NCBI RefSeq assembly: GCF_001683795.1 | Contig: NZ_LIGX01000028.1 | Span: 1 to 64,000, forward strand | Direction: 5' to 3' | Length of the DNA stretch: 64,000 bases | Origin: Neoakkermansia glycaniphila | Lineage (GTDB): Bacteria > Verrucomicrobiota > Verrucomicrobiia > Verrucomicrobiales > Akkermansiaceae | Part shown: piece by piece, positions 20,223-29,909 of the stretch | Layout: every line of letters begins with the position of its first letter | How positions within the stretch are numbered: position 1 is the stretch's first letter | Translations under genes and position numbers: made by a program | The notes under the pieces: generated by a model | What the model saw: only the letters and a program-made list of their open reading frames with translations | What the model was told of the DNA's origin: nothing | Databases searched by the model: none

Positions 20223-20876
20223 TTAGTTGGCGTTCCGAGCCCGCTCGAGGTCTTCGAGTTCATCGGGCGTCAGCAGAGCCACCTGCGAGTAGTCCAGATC
20301 CACGGGCGTCGTGCGTCCGAAGATTTCAACGCCCACACGTACCTTGCCGTGGTCGGCATCGACTTCTTCGATCTTGCCGTTCTGGCCCTGGAAAGCACCG
20401 TCGAGCACCTTGACGAAATCACCCACTTCGAAGCTGACCTTCGGACGGGCGATATCTTTGCAGGCTTCCACCTGGGCGAGAAGATCGGCCACCTGGCTGG
20501 CACGCATCGGATGGGGTTCGCGGCGTCCGCTGGCGAAGCTGATGACACCGTCGACTGCGAGAATCTTGTACCAGGCGTCATTGTTCAGGGAACCGTCTTC
20601 ATTGCGGAGAGCCATGTTGATGTAAACATAGCCCGGGAAAAGTTTGCGTTCCACAACGTACTTCTTGCCGTTACGGACATCCTCGACCTTTTCGGTCGGC
20701 ACGAGGGTTTGGAAAATAAGGGAACTCAGTTCCTGTTCCTTGACGAGGCGTGCGATGTTTTCAACGACGCGACGCTCCTTGCCTGAAAGCACATGAAGAG
20801 CGTACCACTGCTCCTGAGGAGCCGGAACGGTGTGATTGACGGAGGTGCGGGTTTGGCGATCGGAAATGCGGGACAT
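20223..20876 (-). CDS. nusG: Transcription termination/antitermination factor NusG
   Basis: About 217 residues from ATG 20876 (MSRISDRQ). The NGN domain is recognisable from WYALHVLSGKERRVVENI to RKLFPGYVYINM, and the C-terminal KOW domain contains FEVGDFVKVLDGAFQGQNG. NusG binds RNA polymerase and couples it to Rho or the ribosome. An alternative TTG start at 20885 would add three residues; ATG is preferred. The gene is 19 bp after secE, and this pairing is nearly universal. A short, non-conserved N-terminal extension precedes the NGN domain. Confidence 0.95.
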   Translation of the reverse strand: MSRISDRQTRTSVNHTVPAPQEQWYALHVLSGKERRVVENIARLVKEQELSSLIFQTLVPTEKVEDVRNGKKYVVERKLFPGYVYINMALRNEDGSLNNDAWYKILAVDGVISFASGRREPHPMRASQVADLLAQVEACKDIARPKVSFEVGDFVKVLDGAFQGQNGKIEEVDADHGKVRVGVEIFGRTTPVDLDYSQVALLTPDELEDLERARNAN

Positions 20877-20895
20877 GGAGGTCAATCGGAAAAGT

Positions 20896-21123
20896 TTAGC
20901 TCAGGCCGGTAATCGTCCCATTGACAATAGCGGCAAGAATGAGATCGAAAAGGGAGACGTACGCCCCCAGAAGCACCATCGCAATCAAAACGACGATAGT
21001 GGAGCCCGACAGTTCACGATATTTGCGGAAGCCGCGCACTTTGGGATCGCTTTCCCACGGCCATGAGCACTTCTTCAATTCACTCTTGATCTCGGTGATA
21101 TACTGGGAAATTCTGCGGAACAT
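20896..21123 (-). CDS. secE: Preprotein translocase subunit SecE
   Basis: A 75-residue protein starting MFRRISQYITEIKSELKKC. The amphipathic cytoplasmic region contains the SecE hallmark ELKKCSWPWE, followed by one membrane segment (STIVVLIAMVLLGAYVSLF). SecE holds the SecY channel together. The short single-membrane-segment form is usual outside enterobacteria. The longer frame to 21192 runs through the tRNA-Trp gene and is not the real start. It is located between trpT and nusG. Confidence 0.92.
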   Translation of the reverse strand: MFRRISQYITEIKSELKKCSWPWESDPKVRGFRKYRELSGSTIVVLIAMVLLGAYVSLFDLILAAIVNGTITGLS

Positions 21124-21162
21124 GCTATCGTACTGAAGGAGGAGATTGAAAAAAGAGAAGAC

Positions 21163-21238
21163 TGGCAGGGTAGGAGGGGCTCGAACCCACAACTTGCGGT
21201 TTTGGAGACCGCTGCTCTACCAATTGAACTACTACCCT
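21163..21238 (-). tRNA. trpT: tRNA-Trp (anticodon CCA)
   Basis: A full cloverleaf reads on the minus strand: acceptor AGGGTAG/CTACCCT, anticodon loop CTCCAAA giving CCA, T-arm GTTCGAG, and an encoded 3' CCA. Lying between tuf and secE is the conserved placement for this tRNA, so it is probably processed out of the operon transcript. Confidence 0.97.
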
Positions 21239-21268
21239 AGATACTTCTCTGTCTTGTTTTGATCTTCA

Positions 21269-21300
21269 GGGGATACCTGCCTTGATGGCAGGCACCCCCC
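21269..21300 (-). promoter_or_regulatory. Hairpin between tuf and tRNA-Trp
   Basis: The arms GGGG-T-GCCTGCC and GGCAGGTA-TCCCC can pair around a small loop on the transcript. No T-run follows, so it is more likely a processing or partial-attenuation element than a terminator. Confidence 0.4.
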
Positions 21301-21341
21301 TATGACCAAGGGCGCAATTGCTTGCAACCCGTGTTTAAAGA

Positions 21342-22523
<1,182 letters not shown>

Positions 22524-22563
22524 ATTCTTGATTGGGTTGGGCTGCTTAATCTTTCGTGAAGCA

Positions 22564-22638
<75 letters not shown>

Positions 22639-22681
22639 ATCACTTCGATTAATCGTCCGCACTTGGACGTAAGCGGCGGCT

Positions 22682-22710
22682 AATGTACATACTTTTACCT
22701 CCGGCGTCAA
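22682..22710 (-). promoter_or_regulatory. Promoter of the thrT-tuf-trpT-secE-nusG-rplKAJL-rpoBC operon
   Basis: On the minus strand: TTGACG, 17-bp spacer, TACATT. It is the only good consensus I see upstream of thrT, and no equally good one appears in the short gaps downstream. Confidence 0.6.
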
Positions 22711-22818
22711 TGATAAAGTCGTCTTTTTCATCAAAATTTCTCACTTTCTCATGAACAAATCACCCAACATTCTATATTTAAGCAATTTATAAAATTCGTC
22801 ATGTTTACCGCTCCACGC

Positions 22819-22847
22819 TTGCACGAATTCCGTTTCCGTGGAATACT
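22819..22847 (+). promoter_or_regulatory. Candidate promoter for the hydrolase at 22854
   Basis: TTGCAC (22819-22824), 17-bp spacer, AATACT (22842-22847). The -10 box ends 6 nt before the ATG, so the transcript would be leaderless. Confidence 0.5.
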
Positions 22848-22853
22848 GCCTCC

Positions 22854-23513
22854 ATGCCGCTGATCTATACTCAGGAACCGCTGCCCTCCCCTTCGTCCGG
22901 CAAGGCTGTCCCATCGTGCATCACCGTCTTCATCGGAGGCTTCGGAGACTGGCTGACTGGAGCTTTTTTCAAAACCATGCAGCGCGTTTCCTTTCCGGAG
23001 AATCCGGAGACCGAATGGCGGGCCTATTACCATTGGGACGGCGGGAGCCTCGGCATGCTGCACGACGGATGCTCGCGCATTCTGCATGATCTTTCCGCCT
23101 GTTCCGAAAGCCACCCCGATGCCGCGCTGCTCCTCTGCGGGCACAGCTACGGAGCCTCGGCGGCCATGCACATCCTCCGCCAGCTCCCGTTCCGGCGCGA
23201 CAACGTTCTTCTGCTCACGCTCGATGCGGTCAGCCGACGCCAGCCCTCCCACCGCGCAGGCGGCATCAGGCACTGGATCAACTGCCACCTGACAGGCCCA
23301 TTCACGCCGATCGACACCATTCCCCGCATCGGCGGCCGATGGGGGCATTGCGGCGATGCGGATATGAACCTCACATTCGACTCTTCCGCCATCGCTTCAG
23401 ACGGACATCGTTACGCGCACAACCGCCCCCTGCCCTTCCTGACCGATGCGTCCCACGGCTCGCCGGGAGCGCTGGCAGCCATGCAAAAAATCGTGCGTTC
23501 CCTGTCCGTATAA
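22854..23513 (+). CDS. Alpha/beta-hydrolase (lipase-like), cytoplasmic
   Basis: A 219-residue protein with no signal peptide. The nucleophile elbow GHSYG (residues 96-100, Ser98) follows the hydrophobic strand AALLLC, and a probable oxyanion region VFIGGFGDW lies near residue 25. The C-terminal part has Asp and His candidates (DADMNL, DASHGS) that could complete a catalytic triad. Substrate unknown; it could be a lipase, esterase or thioesterase. It is divergent from the thrT-tuf operon, and a promoter ends 6 nt before the ATG. It is followed after 53 bp by a separately promoted gene. Confidence 0.75.
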   Translation: MPLIYTQEPLPSPSSGKAVPSCITVFIGGFGDWLTGAFFKTMQRVSFPENPETEWRAYYHWDGGSLGMLHDGCSRILHDLSACSESHPDAALLLCGHSYGASAAMHILRQLPFRRDNVLLLTLDAVSRRQPSHRAGGIRHWINCHLTGPFTPIDTIPRIGGRWGHCGDADMNLTFDSSAIASDGHRYAHNRPLPFLTDASHGSPGALAAMQKIVRSLSV

Positions 23514-23529
23514 CTGTTTATGAATCACA

Positions 23530-23558
23530 TTGACATCACAGCTCCGGCCAGCTAGGAT
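23530..23558 (+). promoter_or_regulatory. Promoter for the small Sel1 gene at 23567
   Basis: TTGACA (23530-23535), 17-bp spacer, TAGGAT (23553-23558). ATG lies 8 nt past the -10 box, predicting 0-2 nt of leader. Confidence 0.62.
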
Positions 23559-23566
23559 GGTCTCCT

Positions 23567-23983
23567 ATGAACAAGAAACTGATACCGCTCATTCTGGCCG
23601 CAGCCATGGCCCTGCCCGCCATGGCCGATCCGGAAGACCATGTCCGCAAGAACCCGTCCGGCGGCTACCAGTGCGCCGGGAAGGCATGGGAAGACGTGGA
23701 AACCATCGTGGCCGAATCCGCCAAAGGAGAACCCGTAGCCATGTACGTCCATGCCGTCCTCCTCGACGAAGGTGACGGCGGATTGAAGGAAGACGAAGCC
23801 CAGGCTGAAAAGCTGTTCGCCCAGGCCGCCGAAGGCTTGCAGAAACTGGCTGATGCCGGAGATGCCGCCGCGATGATCCTGCTGGCCGAACTTTACGATG
23901 AAGGTGCAGGCGTACGGGAAGACGACCGCAAGGCCGACAAGCTCCGCGCCGATGCACGCCGTATCCAGCCCGCGAAGAAATAG
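23567..23983 (+). CDS. Small secreted Sel1-repeat protein
   Basis: A 138-residue protein with a signal peptide (MNKKLIPLILAAAMALPAMA). Two Sel1-like repeats follow: one around GEPVAMYVHAVLLDEGDGG and one around GDAAAMILLAELYDEGAG, each with the AxM-LA-LY-EG spacing of the family. The C-terminus is basic (RRIQPAKK). It would be exported, probably to the periplasm, and serve as a binding or scaffold module; no catalytic residues are visible. It is monocistronic, with its own promoter and its own terminator. It is one of four Sel1-type exported proteins in the window. Confidence 0.8.
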   Translation: MNKKLIPLILAAAMALPAMADPEDHVRKNPSGGYQCAGKAWEDVETIVAESAKGEPVAMYVHAVLLDEGDGGLKEDEAQAEKLFAQAAEGLQKLADAGDAAAMILLAELYDEGAGVREDDRKADKLRADARRIQPAKK

Positions 23984-24005
23984 AAAAACGGCATTTCTTC
24001 CTTTC

Positions 24006-24040
24006 AGGCTTCTTGGCAAGACAGCTGAGAAGCCTTTTTT
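24006..24040 (+). terminator. Rho-independent terminator after the small Sel1 gene
   Basis: Arms AGGCTTCT/AGAAGCCT with a 14-nt loop, followed by a T-run. It lies 22 bp past the stop codon and just before the convergent uvrB end. Confidence 0.85.
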
Positions 24041-24051
24041 CTGCATGGCAA

Positions 24052-26187
24052 TCAGCTCTCCCCTCGCAATTCCCGAATCTTGTCGCGGAGAACGGCGGCC
24101 AACTCGAAATCAAGCCGGGACGATGCCTCCTTCATCTCCTTCTCCAGCTTGCGCACGGCCCCTTCCACATCTTCTCCGGATTCGCCGGCCATCAAATCCC
24201 CATACTCGTCCTCATCATCGGGCGTGTAAAGCCTCAGAGGCTCCTGCACGGGGCGATTCACGGTATGAGGCACAATACCGTGCGCCTCATTGTAGGCTTG
24301 TTGAATGCTGCGCCGGTAATCCGACAATTCCAGCAGTCGGCGGATGGATTCCGTCACCACATCGCAAAACAGCACGCATTCTCCGTGCTCATGGCGTGCC
24401 GCACGGCCGGCCGTCTGCACAAGCGATGTTTCATTACGCAAAAACCCTTCCTTGTCCGCATCCAGAATGCACACCAGGGACACTTCCGGCAGGTCGAGCC
24501 CCTCGCGCAGCAGATTGATGCCGACGAGAATATCCACCTTGCCGCTGCGCAGGGAGCGCAATATCTCCACACGCTCGATCGCATCCACATCCGCATGGAT
24601 ATATTCCACCTTCAGCCCGACGTTGCGGAGATAATCGGACAAATCCTCCGCCGTCTTCTTCGTCAGCGTCGTCACCAGCACGCGCTCACCCTTCGCCACG
24701 CGGTCGTGGCAAAGCTCGATCGTCGCGTCGATCTGCCCTTCGAGCGGCTTCAGCGTAATCTTCGGCTCCAGCAGCCCCGTCGGACGAATGATCTGCTCCA
24801 CGATCAGCGGTGAACCGAGCCGTTCGGGATGAAAATCCTCCACCGGAGCCGTTGACGGGTTCGGTTCCACGCGAATATCGCGCAACGACTGGTAAAACAC
24901 CCCTCGGAAATCCTCGGGAGGAGCCTCGCCTTTGCGCTTCGCCTTGCGGATGGGAATATAGCCTCCCTTATTATCTCCGCGGCAATTCACCAGCTCAAAG
25001 GCGCCGGGAGTCGCCGATGCATAAATAATCTGGCTCTGCCGCTCCATGAACTCGTCGAACTTCAGCGGACGGTTGTCCAGCGCGCTCGGCAGACGGAACC
25101 CGTGATCGACCAGATTCTGCTTGCGACTGCGATCTCCTTCGTACATCCCGCCGATCTGCGGCACAGTCGCATGGCTCTCGTCGATAATCGTCAAATGATC
25201 CTTCGGAAAATAATCCATCAGCGTCGAAGGCGCACTTCCCACCGCCCTGCCGGACAAATGGCGGGAATAATTCTCGATCCCCTTACAGAACCCCAGCTCG
25301 TGAATCAGCTCCAAATCGTAATCCGTCCGCATCTTCAACCGTTGCGCCTCGATCAGCTTATTGTGCGATTCCAGCCAAGCCACGCGCTCCTTCAGCTCCT
25401 GCCGGATCGCATCCATCGCGGGCAAACGCTTCTCGACCGGAGAAACATACTGCTTCACCGGGAAAAACAAATAGGAATCCAGCCGCTCGCGCACCTTCCC
25501 CGTCTGCGCGTCTGTCAGGGAAATGCGATCAACCTCATCGCCGAAAAACTCAATGCGGATCGCCTCGCCGTCGCTCTGCGCCGGATACACCTCCACCACA
25601 TCGCCGCGTACGCGAAACCTCCCGCGCTGAAACTCGAAATCATTGCGCTCGAACAACAGCTCCACCAGATGCCGCAACAGCGAATCGCGATCCATCAGAT
25701 CGCCCTGCTTCACCGTCAGGCACAACTCCTTGTAATCCTCCGGCGCGCCGAGGCCGTAAATGCAGGATACGGAAGCCACCACAATCACATCCCGGCGAAG
25801 CAACAGCGAGCGCATCGCATTCAGGCACAGGCGGTCGATCTCGTCATTGATGGCGGAATCCTTCTCAATATAGGTATCCGTACTGGCGATATAGGCCTCC
25901 GGCTGATAATAATCGAAATACGAAACGAAATACTCCACTGCATTATGCGGAAAAAACGCCTTCAACTCGGAATACAGCTGTGCTGCCAGAGTCTTATTGT
26001 GGGAAAGAAGCAGCACGGGCCGATCCTGCCTTGCGATGATATTCGCCAGCGTAAAAGTCTTGCCGCTCCCCGTCACGCCCAGCAGGCACTGATGCTTGTT
26101 GCCCCTGTCCAGAGACTTCAGAAGCTTGGCAATGGCCTGCCCCTGGTCGCCGGAAGGAGCAAAGGGAGATTCGAGGCGGAAGATCAT
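24052..26187 (-). CDS. uvrB: Excinuclease ABC subunit B
   Basis: A 711-residue protein starting MIFRLESPFAPSGDQ. It has Walker A GVTGSGKTFTLAN near residue 38, the beta-hairpin region YFVSYFDYYQPEAYI, helicase motifs (DESHAT, TAGRAARHE), and the C-terminal UVR motif (LDFELAAVLRDKIREL) that contacts UvrC. UvrB verifies DNA lesions during nucleotide excision repair. The frame is open to 26427, but those extra residues are antisense to the neighbouring membrane-protein gene; ATG 26187 gives the family N-terminus. Divergent from 26231, with only 43 bp between. Confidence 0.96.
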   Translation of the reverse strand: MIFRLESPFAPSGDQGQAIAKLLKSLDRGNKHQCLLGVTGSGKTFTLANIIARQDRPVLLLSHNKTLAAQLYSELKAFFPHNAVEYFVSYFDYYQPEAYIASTDTYIEKDSAINDEIDRLCLNAMRSLLLRRDVIVVASVSCIYGLGAPEDYKELCLTVKQGDLMDRDSLLRHLVELLFERNDFEFQRGRFRVRGDVVEVYPAQSDGEAIRIEFFGDEVDRISLTDAQTGKVRERLDSYLFFPVKQYVSPVEKRLPAMDAIRQELKERVAWLESHNKLIEAQRLKMRTDYDLELIHELGFCKGIENYSRHLSGRAVGSAPSTLMDYFPKDHLTIIDESHATVPQIGGMYEGDRSRKQNLVDHGFRLPSALDNRPLKFDEFMERQSQIIYASATPGAFELVNCRGDNKGGYIPIRKAKRKGEAPPEDFRGVFYQSLRDIRVEPNPSTAPVEDFHPERLGSPLIVEQIIRPTGLLEPKITLKPLEGQIDATIELCHDRVAKGERVLVTTLTKKTAEDLSDYLRNVGLKVEYIHADVDAIERVEILRSLRSGKVDILVGINLLREGLDLPEVSLVCILDADKEGFLRNETSLVQTAGRAARHEHGECVLFCDVVTESIRRLLELSDYRRSIQQAYNEAHGIVPHTVNRPVQEPLRLYTPDDEDEYGDLMAGESGEDVEGAVRKLEKEMKEASSRLDFELAAVLRDKIRELRGES

Positions 26188-26194
26188 AACGTGA

Positions 26195-26223
26195 TTGACA
26201 AAACGCAGGGAACAAGGCACCCT
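26195..26223 (+). promoter_or_regulatory. Weak candidate promoter for 26231
   Basis: A perfect TTGACA (26195-26200), 17-bp spacer, poor -10 CACCCT (26218-26223). Position is right (7 nt before ATG) but the -10 match is weak. Confidence 0.3.
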
Positions 26224-26230
26224 AATCGCC

Positions 26231-26596
26231 ATGTACATCCCTACGCAGGAAGAAAGATACTCCAAAAAGTCGACGGCGACGCTTCTTCTTTGCGTCATCG
26301 CGCCGAGTGCAGTCGTCCTCGGCCTGATGGGCGGCACCGACCTCATGCTCCTGCTGACCGCCTTCATCCAGCCTCTCGCATTCCTGATCTCCCTGTGCGG
26401 CCTCTCCAACACCATGGGCATCATCATCTCCTCTCTGGTTCAGGCCATCCTCTTCTTCATGCTGGCACGCGCCAAAAAGCTCTCGCCCAAAAGGCGCCTC
26501 ACCATTGCCATCGTCTGGGGCATGAGCATGGCTCTGGCGTTGAAAATCAGCCTCATCTTTGTCCAATACCTCGGCGCATTGGAATCGGCCCAATAG
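26231..26596 (+). CDS. Small integral membrane protein of unknown function
   Basis: A 121-residue protein with four hydrophobic segments (TLLLCVIAPSAVVLGL, LMLLLTAFIQPLAFLISL, MGIIISSLVQAILFFML and TIAIVWGMSMALALKI). A short charged N-terminus (YIPTQEERYSKKS) and a basic loop (RAKKLSPKRR) suggest cytoplasmic ends. I recognise no family. ATG 26231 was chosen; the frame runs 12 codons further up but would enter the uvrB promoter region. It is followed by a strong hairpin with A and T tracts. Confidence 0.65.
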   Translation: MYIPTQEERYSKKSTATLLLCVIAPSAVVLGLMGGTDLMLLLTAFIQPLAFLISLCGLSNTMGIIISSLVQAILFFMLARAKKLSPKRRLTIAIVWGMSMALALKISLIFVQYLGALESAQ

Positions 26597-26629
26597 AATA
26601 AATTTCATAAGATATTCAGAAAAAGCCGA

Positions 26630-26669
26630 TTATTAAAAAAAGCTCGCCATGGCGTCCTTTTTTTAATAA
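26630..26669. terminator. Bidirectional-type terminator hairpin
   Basis: TTATTAAAAAAAG pairs with CTTTTTTTAATAA, and an inner CGCC/GGCG stem caps it. It lies 33 bp past the 26231 gene and 20 bp before the antiporter gene, so it insulates the two. Confidence 0.7.
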
Positions 26670-26688
26670 AGTTCCTGCTGTGATACGC

Positions 26689-28428
26689 ATGCAGACCATC
26701 ATCCGCGATTTCATCCAATCGCGCCGTTTCATCTTCTGCGCAGCTCTGTTCCTCATGCTGGGCCACCTGCCGGCACAGGAACCCGCCGCCACACCAGCGC
26801 CCGCCGCTCCCCAGTCGGCTGCCGCTCCCGCAGAAAACCGTGAACAACCGGTCGCAACACCGACAACACTCTCGTCCGATGCCGCCGGACAAGCCTCCGC
26901 AGAAGACACCAAAACGGCCAACATCCACATTCACCACGCCAAGCCCAAATACACCCATGAACAAACGGGCACAGGCGACCAGTACAGTGCCTTTCCCAGG
27001 CCACTGAACCAGTACCACGACTCCAACCTGCCGCTGATCGAAAAACTGGTCAACCGCGTACGCATGGAGCCGTTCAACCTGGCCGTCACCCTCATCTTCT
27101 TCGGAGCCGTCCTGCATACCTTCCTTGCCGGCAAATTCCAGCGCTATTCCCACGAACTGGCCCGGCGGCACAAAGCCAAACTCGCCGCCTCCGGTTTCCG
27201 GCTCGAACACCCCGAACAGCGCATCCCCGTCTCCTTCAAATCCTCCATCTTCCACTTCCTCGGGGAAATCGAAGTCGTCTTCGGCATCTGGATCATCCCC
27301 TTCGCCTTCGTCTGCCACGAATTCTACAGCTTTCAGGACCTCAAACTCTACATCGACCACGACTGCTCCTTCACGGAACCCCTCTTCGTGGCCGTCATCA
27401 TGATCATCGCCTCCTCGCGCCCGATCTACCGCCTTGCGGAAAACACCCTGAAACTCGGAGCCAGCCTCGGCAAAGGCTCCCCGGCTGCATGGTGGCTCTC
27501 CGTCATCTGCCTGGCTCCGCTCCTCGGCTCCTTCATCACGGAACCCGCAGCCATGACCCTCGCCGCCATCCTGCTGGCGAAGAAATTCTACCAGCTCAAG
27601 CCCAGCAAGCCCCTCATGTACGCCACGCTGGCCCTTCTCTTCGTCAACATCTCCATCGGCGGCACCCTCTCCAGCTTTGCCGCACCGCCCATCGTCATGG
27701 TCGCCGAAAAATGGGGTTGGGGCATGGCCCACATGATCCAGCACTTCGGCTGGAAATCCCTCTGCGCCATCCTCATCTCCAACATCGTTTACTTCTTCAT
27801 CTTCCGCAAGGAATTCAAACGGCTGCACCAGGTCCAGCGTGAAAACAGCGCCTTCGACGATGCCACCCCCACCTCATGGGAAGACCGTCAGGACGTCATC
27901 CCCATCTGGGTCTACATCATCAGCCTCTTCTTCCTCGCATGGACCGTCTACTTCGCCCATAGCCCGGCCATCTTCATCGGAGGCTTCATGTTCTTCATCG
28001 GCTTCACCATCGCCACCCCTCAGTACCAGAACGAATTCTCCATCAAGGTACCCATGCTCGTCGCCTTCTTCCTGGCAGGCCTCGTCATCCTCGGCGGCAC
28101 GCAGGGCTGGTGGCTCGAACCCCTCCTGCAAAGCCTCGGCGACAGCGCCACCATGGCCGGAGCAACCATCCTCACGGCATTCAACGACAACGCAGCCGTC
28201 ACCTACCTCGCCTCTACCGTACCCGATCTGACGGACAACATCAAATACTCTGTCGTCGCAGGCGCAGTCACCGGGGGCGGCCTCACCGTCATCGCCAACG
28301 CGCCCAACCCGGCGGGCCAGGCCATCCTCGGCAAATTCTTCAAAGGCATCAACCCCGTCTGGCTCTTCCTCTGGGCCCTCTTCCCGACTGCCATCGTCTA
28401 CATCTTCTTCACGGCCTTCGGCCATTGA
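26689..28428 (+). CDS. Putative Na+/H+ antiporter
   Basis: About 579 residues. A signal-like N-terminal segment (FIFCAALFLMLGHLPAQ) precedes an Ala/Pro-rich linker of about 60 residues, then at least ten membrane segments. Sequence blocks such as GSFITEPAAMTLAA, TLSSFAAPPIVMVAEKWGW and TAFNDNAAVTYLASTVPDL fit the putative Na+/H+ antiporter family (PF07399-type), which sits in the wider ion-transporter superfamily. ATG 26689 is chosen; an in-frame GTG at 26680 is possible. The stop is 6 bp before ribE, so they are co-transcribed. Ion specificity is not readable from sequence. Confidence 0.75.
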   Translation: MQTIIRDFIQSRRFIFCAALFLMLGHLPAQEPAATPAPAAPQSAAAPAENREQPVATPTTLSSDAAGQASAEDTKTANIHIHHAKPKYTHEQTGTGDQYSAFPRPLNQYHDSNLPLIEKLVNRVRMEPFNLAVTLIFFGAVLHTFLAGKFQRYSHELARRHKAKLAASGFRLEHPEQRIPVSFKSSIFHFLGEIEVVFGIWIIPFAFVCHEFYSFQDLKLYIDHDCSFTEPLFVAVIMIIASSRPIYRLAENTLKLGASLGKGSPAAWWLSVICLAPLLGSFITEPAAMTLAAILLAKKFYQLKPSKPLMYATLALLFVNISIGGTLSSFAAPPIVMVAEKWGWGMAHMIQHFGWKSLCAILISNIVYFFIFRKEFKRLHQVQRENSAFDDATPTSWEDRQDVIPIWVYIISLFFLAWTVYFAHSPAIFIGGFMFFIGFTIATPQYQNEFSIKVPMLVAFFLAGLVILGGTQGWWLEPLLQSLGDSATMAGATILTAFNDNAAVTYLASTVPDLTDNIKYSVVAGAVTGGGLTVIANAPNPAGQAILGKFFKGINPVWLFLWALFPTAIVYIFFTAFGH

Positions 28429-28434
28429 CCTCTC

Positions 28435-29031
28435 ATGTTTACCGGACTCGTAGAATGCACAGGGCGCATCGCCTCCATGATTCCCATTGCGGAAGGCGCT
28501 CGCTACACGCTTGAAATACCCTTCGCCGCCGAACTCTCCCTCGGCGACTCCGTTGCCGTCAACGGCTGCTGCCTCACGGTGGACGCCATCGACAACAACC
28601 GGGTATCTTTCGACCTCCTCACCCAGACCATGCGCGTCACCTCCCTCGGCACCCTGCACGAAGGAAACATCGTCAATCTGGAACGGGCCATGAAAAACTC
28701 CGACCGCCTCGGCGGCCACTTCGTCATGGGGCATGTGGACGCCTGCGGAGAAATAGTCGCCGTCGAACCCGTCGGGCAGGACCACAAAATCACCGTCCGC
28801 ATTCCGGAAGCATACACCCGCTACTGCATCGACAAAGGCTCCATCGCCATCGACGGAATCTCTCTCACCATCGCCTCCATCAGAGGCAGCATCCTTGAAT
28901 TCTGGATCACCCCGCACACCTTCGCCCGCACCAACCTCTGCAAGGCTCAGCCCGGCACCGTCGTCGACATCGAAGTGGACATGCTCGCGAAATACATGGA
29001 AAAACTCTTCGCCGCACGGACGGAAGCCTGA
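28435..29031 (+). CDS. ribE: Riboflavin synthase, alpha chain
   Basis: A 198-residue protein with the two tandem lumazine-binding barrels of the family. The first starts MFTGLVECTGRIASM and includes SVAVNGCCLTVDAI; the second repeats the pattern around GGHFVMGHVDACGEI and SIAIDGISLTIASI. It dismutates two 6,7-dimethyl-8-ribityllumazine molecules to riboflavin. It lies 6 bp after the antiporter gene and has no FMN riboswitch-like leader, so it depends on the upstream promoter. It is followed 23 bp later by a secreted hydrolase. Confidence 0.95.
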   Translation: MFTGLVECTGRIASMIPIAEGARYTLEIPFAAELSLGDSVAVNGCCLTVDAIDNNRVSFDLLTQTMRVTSLGTLHEGNIVNLERAMKNSDRLGGHFVMGHVDACGEIVAVEPVGQDHKITVRIPEAYTRYCIDKGSIAIDGISLTIASIRGSILEFWITPHTFARTNLCKAQPGTVVDIEVDMLAKYMEKLFAARTEA

Positions 29032-29054
29032 CGGCACGCGTCCTCCCATCCACC

Positions 29055-29801
29055 GTGAACACCACCCTCTCATGGCTCGCTCTGGCTCCCTGCATCGGCA
29101 TCAGCCAGCTTCCGGCAGCCGATGAATACGCCTTCACCCTCTACGACACCGCCCGCAGCAGGCAAATCCCCGTCGCCATCTACAGCCCCGAATCCGGCAG
29201 CATCCGCGGAATCGTCATCTTCAACCACGGCTACGACCGAAACAAAGGCGGCTCCTACCGCGCCTACTCCTACCTCACTCGCACGCTGGCGCAACAAGGC
29301 TACTACGTCCTCAGCATCCAGCACGAACTCCCCGGAGACGACCTCCTTGCCATGAGCGGCGACCTCTACCGCGAACGCATGCCCAACTGGCAGCGAGGCG
29401 TCGGCAACATCCTCCACGTACACGGCACCATCCGCAAGCTCCGCCCTGACCTCCCCTGGCACAACACCATCCTCATCGGGCATTCCAACGGGGGAGACAC
29501 CTCCCAGCTCGCCGCCGCCACGCACCCCGGACTTGCACGAACCGTCATCACCCTCGACCACCTCCGCCACCCCATCCCGCGCACATCCGCTCCGCGCATC
29601 CACACCCTGCGTGCCTCGAATACCGAGGCCGACCCCGGAGTCATCCCCACGGAAGAAGAGCTGACCCGGCACCGCATCGGGCTCATCCGGCTGGAAAACA
29701 TGAACCACGGAGACATGGACGACAAAGGCACACCCGAACAGCATCGGCGCATCTGCCGCGAAGTACTCGGCATCCTCTCCGAGACACACCCGGACACCTG
29801 A
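29055..29801 (+). CDS. Secreted alpha/beta-hydrolase
   Basis: A 248-residue protein using a GTG start. The N-terminus (MNTTLSWLALAPCIGISQLPAA) looks like a signal peptide. The hydrolase core has HGYDRNKGG as the oxyanion loop, the nucleophile elbow GHSNG at residues 142-146 (Ser144), and late Asp/His candidates in NMNHGDMDDKG. Substrate unknown; acyl or acetyl esterase activity is plausible. It sits 23 bp downstream of ribE on the same strand, so probably the third gene of the antiporter-ribE unit. A frame upstream of the GTG has no better start. Confidence 0.72.
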   Translation: MNTTLSWLALAPCIGISQLPAADEYAFTLYDTARSRQIPVAIYSPESGSIRGIVIFNHGYDRNKGGSYRAYSYLTRTLAQQGYYVLSIQHELPGDDLLAMSGDLYRERMPNWQRGVGNILHVHGTIRKLRPDLPWHNTILIGHSNGGDTSQLAAATHPGLARTVITLDHLRHPIPRTSAPRIHTLRASNTEADPGVIPTEEELTRHRIGLIRLENMNHGDMDDKGTPEQHRRICREVLGILSETHPDT

Positions 29802-29870
29802 AACGCGCTGCCGAAAAGAACTGCGCCTGCGCTCTTCCGAAAACACACCTCCAATATTCCGTAATTAGGC

Positions 29871-29898
29871 TTGACAGGGAGGGGGTGCCTTGTGATAG
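29871..29898 (+). promoter_or_regulatory. Candidate promoter of the fuc operon
   Basis: Perfect TTGACA (29871-29876), 16-bp spacer containing GGGAGGGGG, TGATAG (29893-29898). Two in-frame ATGs follow, at 29901 and 29910; the second is preferred. Confidence 0.45.
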
Positions 29899-29909
29899 AA
29901 ATGAGAACT

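Noticed and set aside
26188..26427. Long N-terminal extension of uvrB
   Set aside because: It lies antisense to the small membrane-protein gene, and the UvrB family begins at MIFRLESPF.
28429..28434. FMN riboswitch ahead of ribE
   Set aside because: Only 6 bp separate ribE from the preceding gene, so there is no space for an RFN element.
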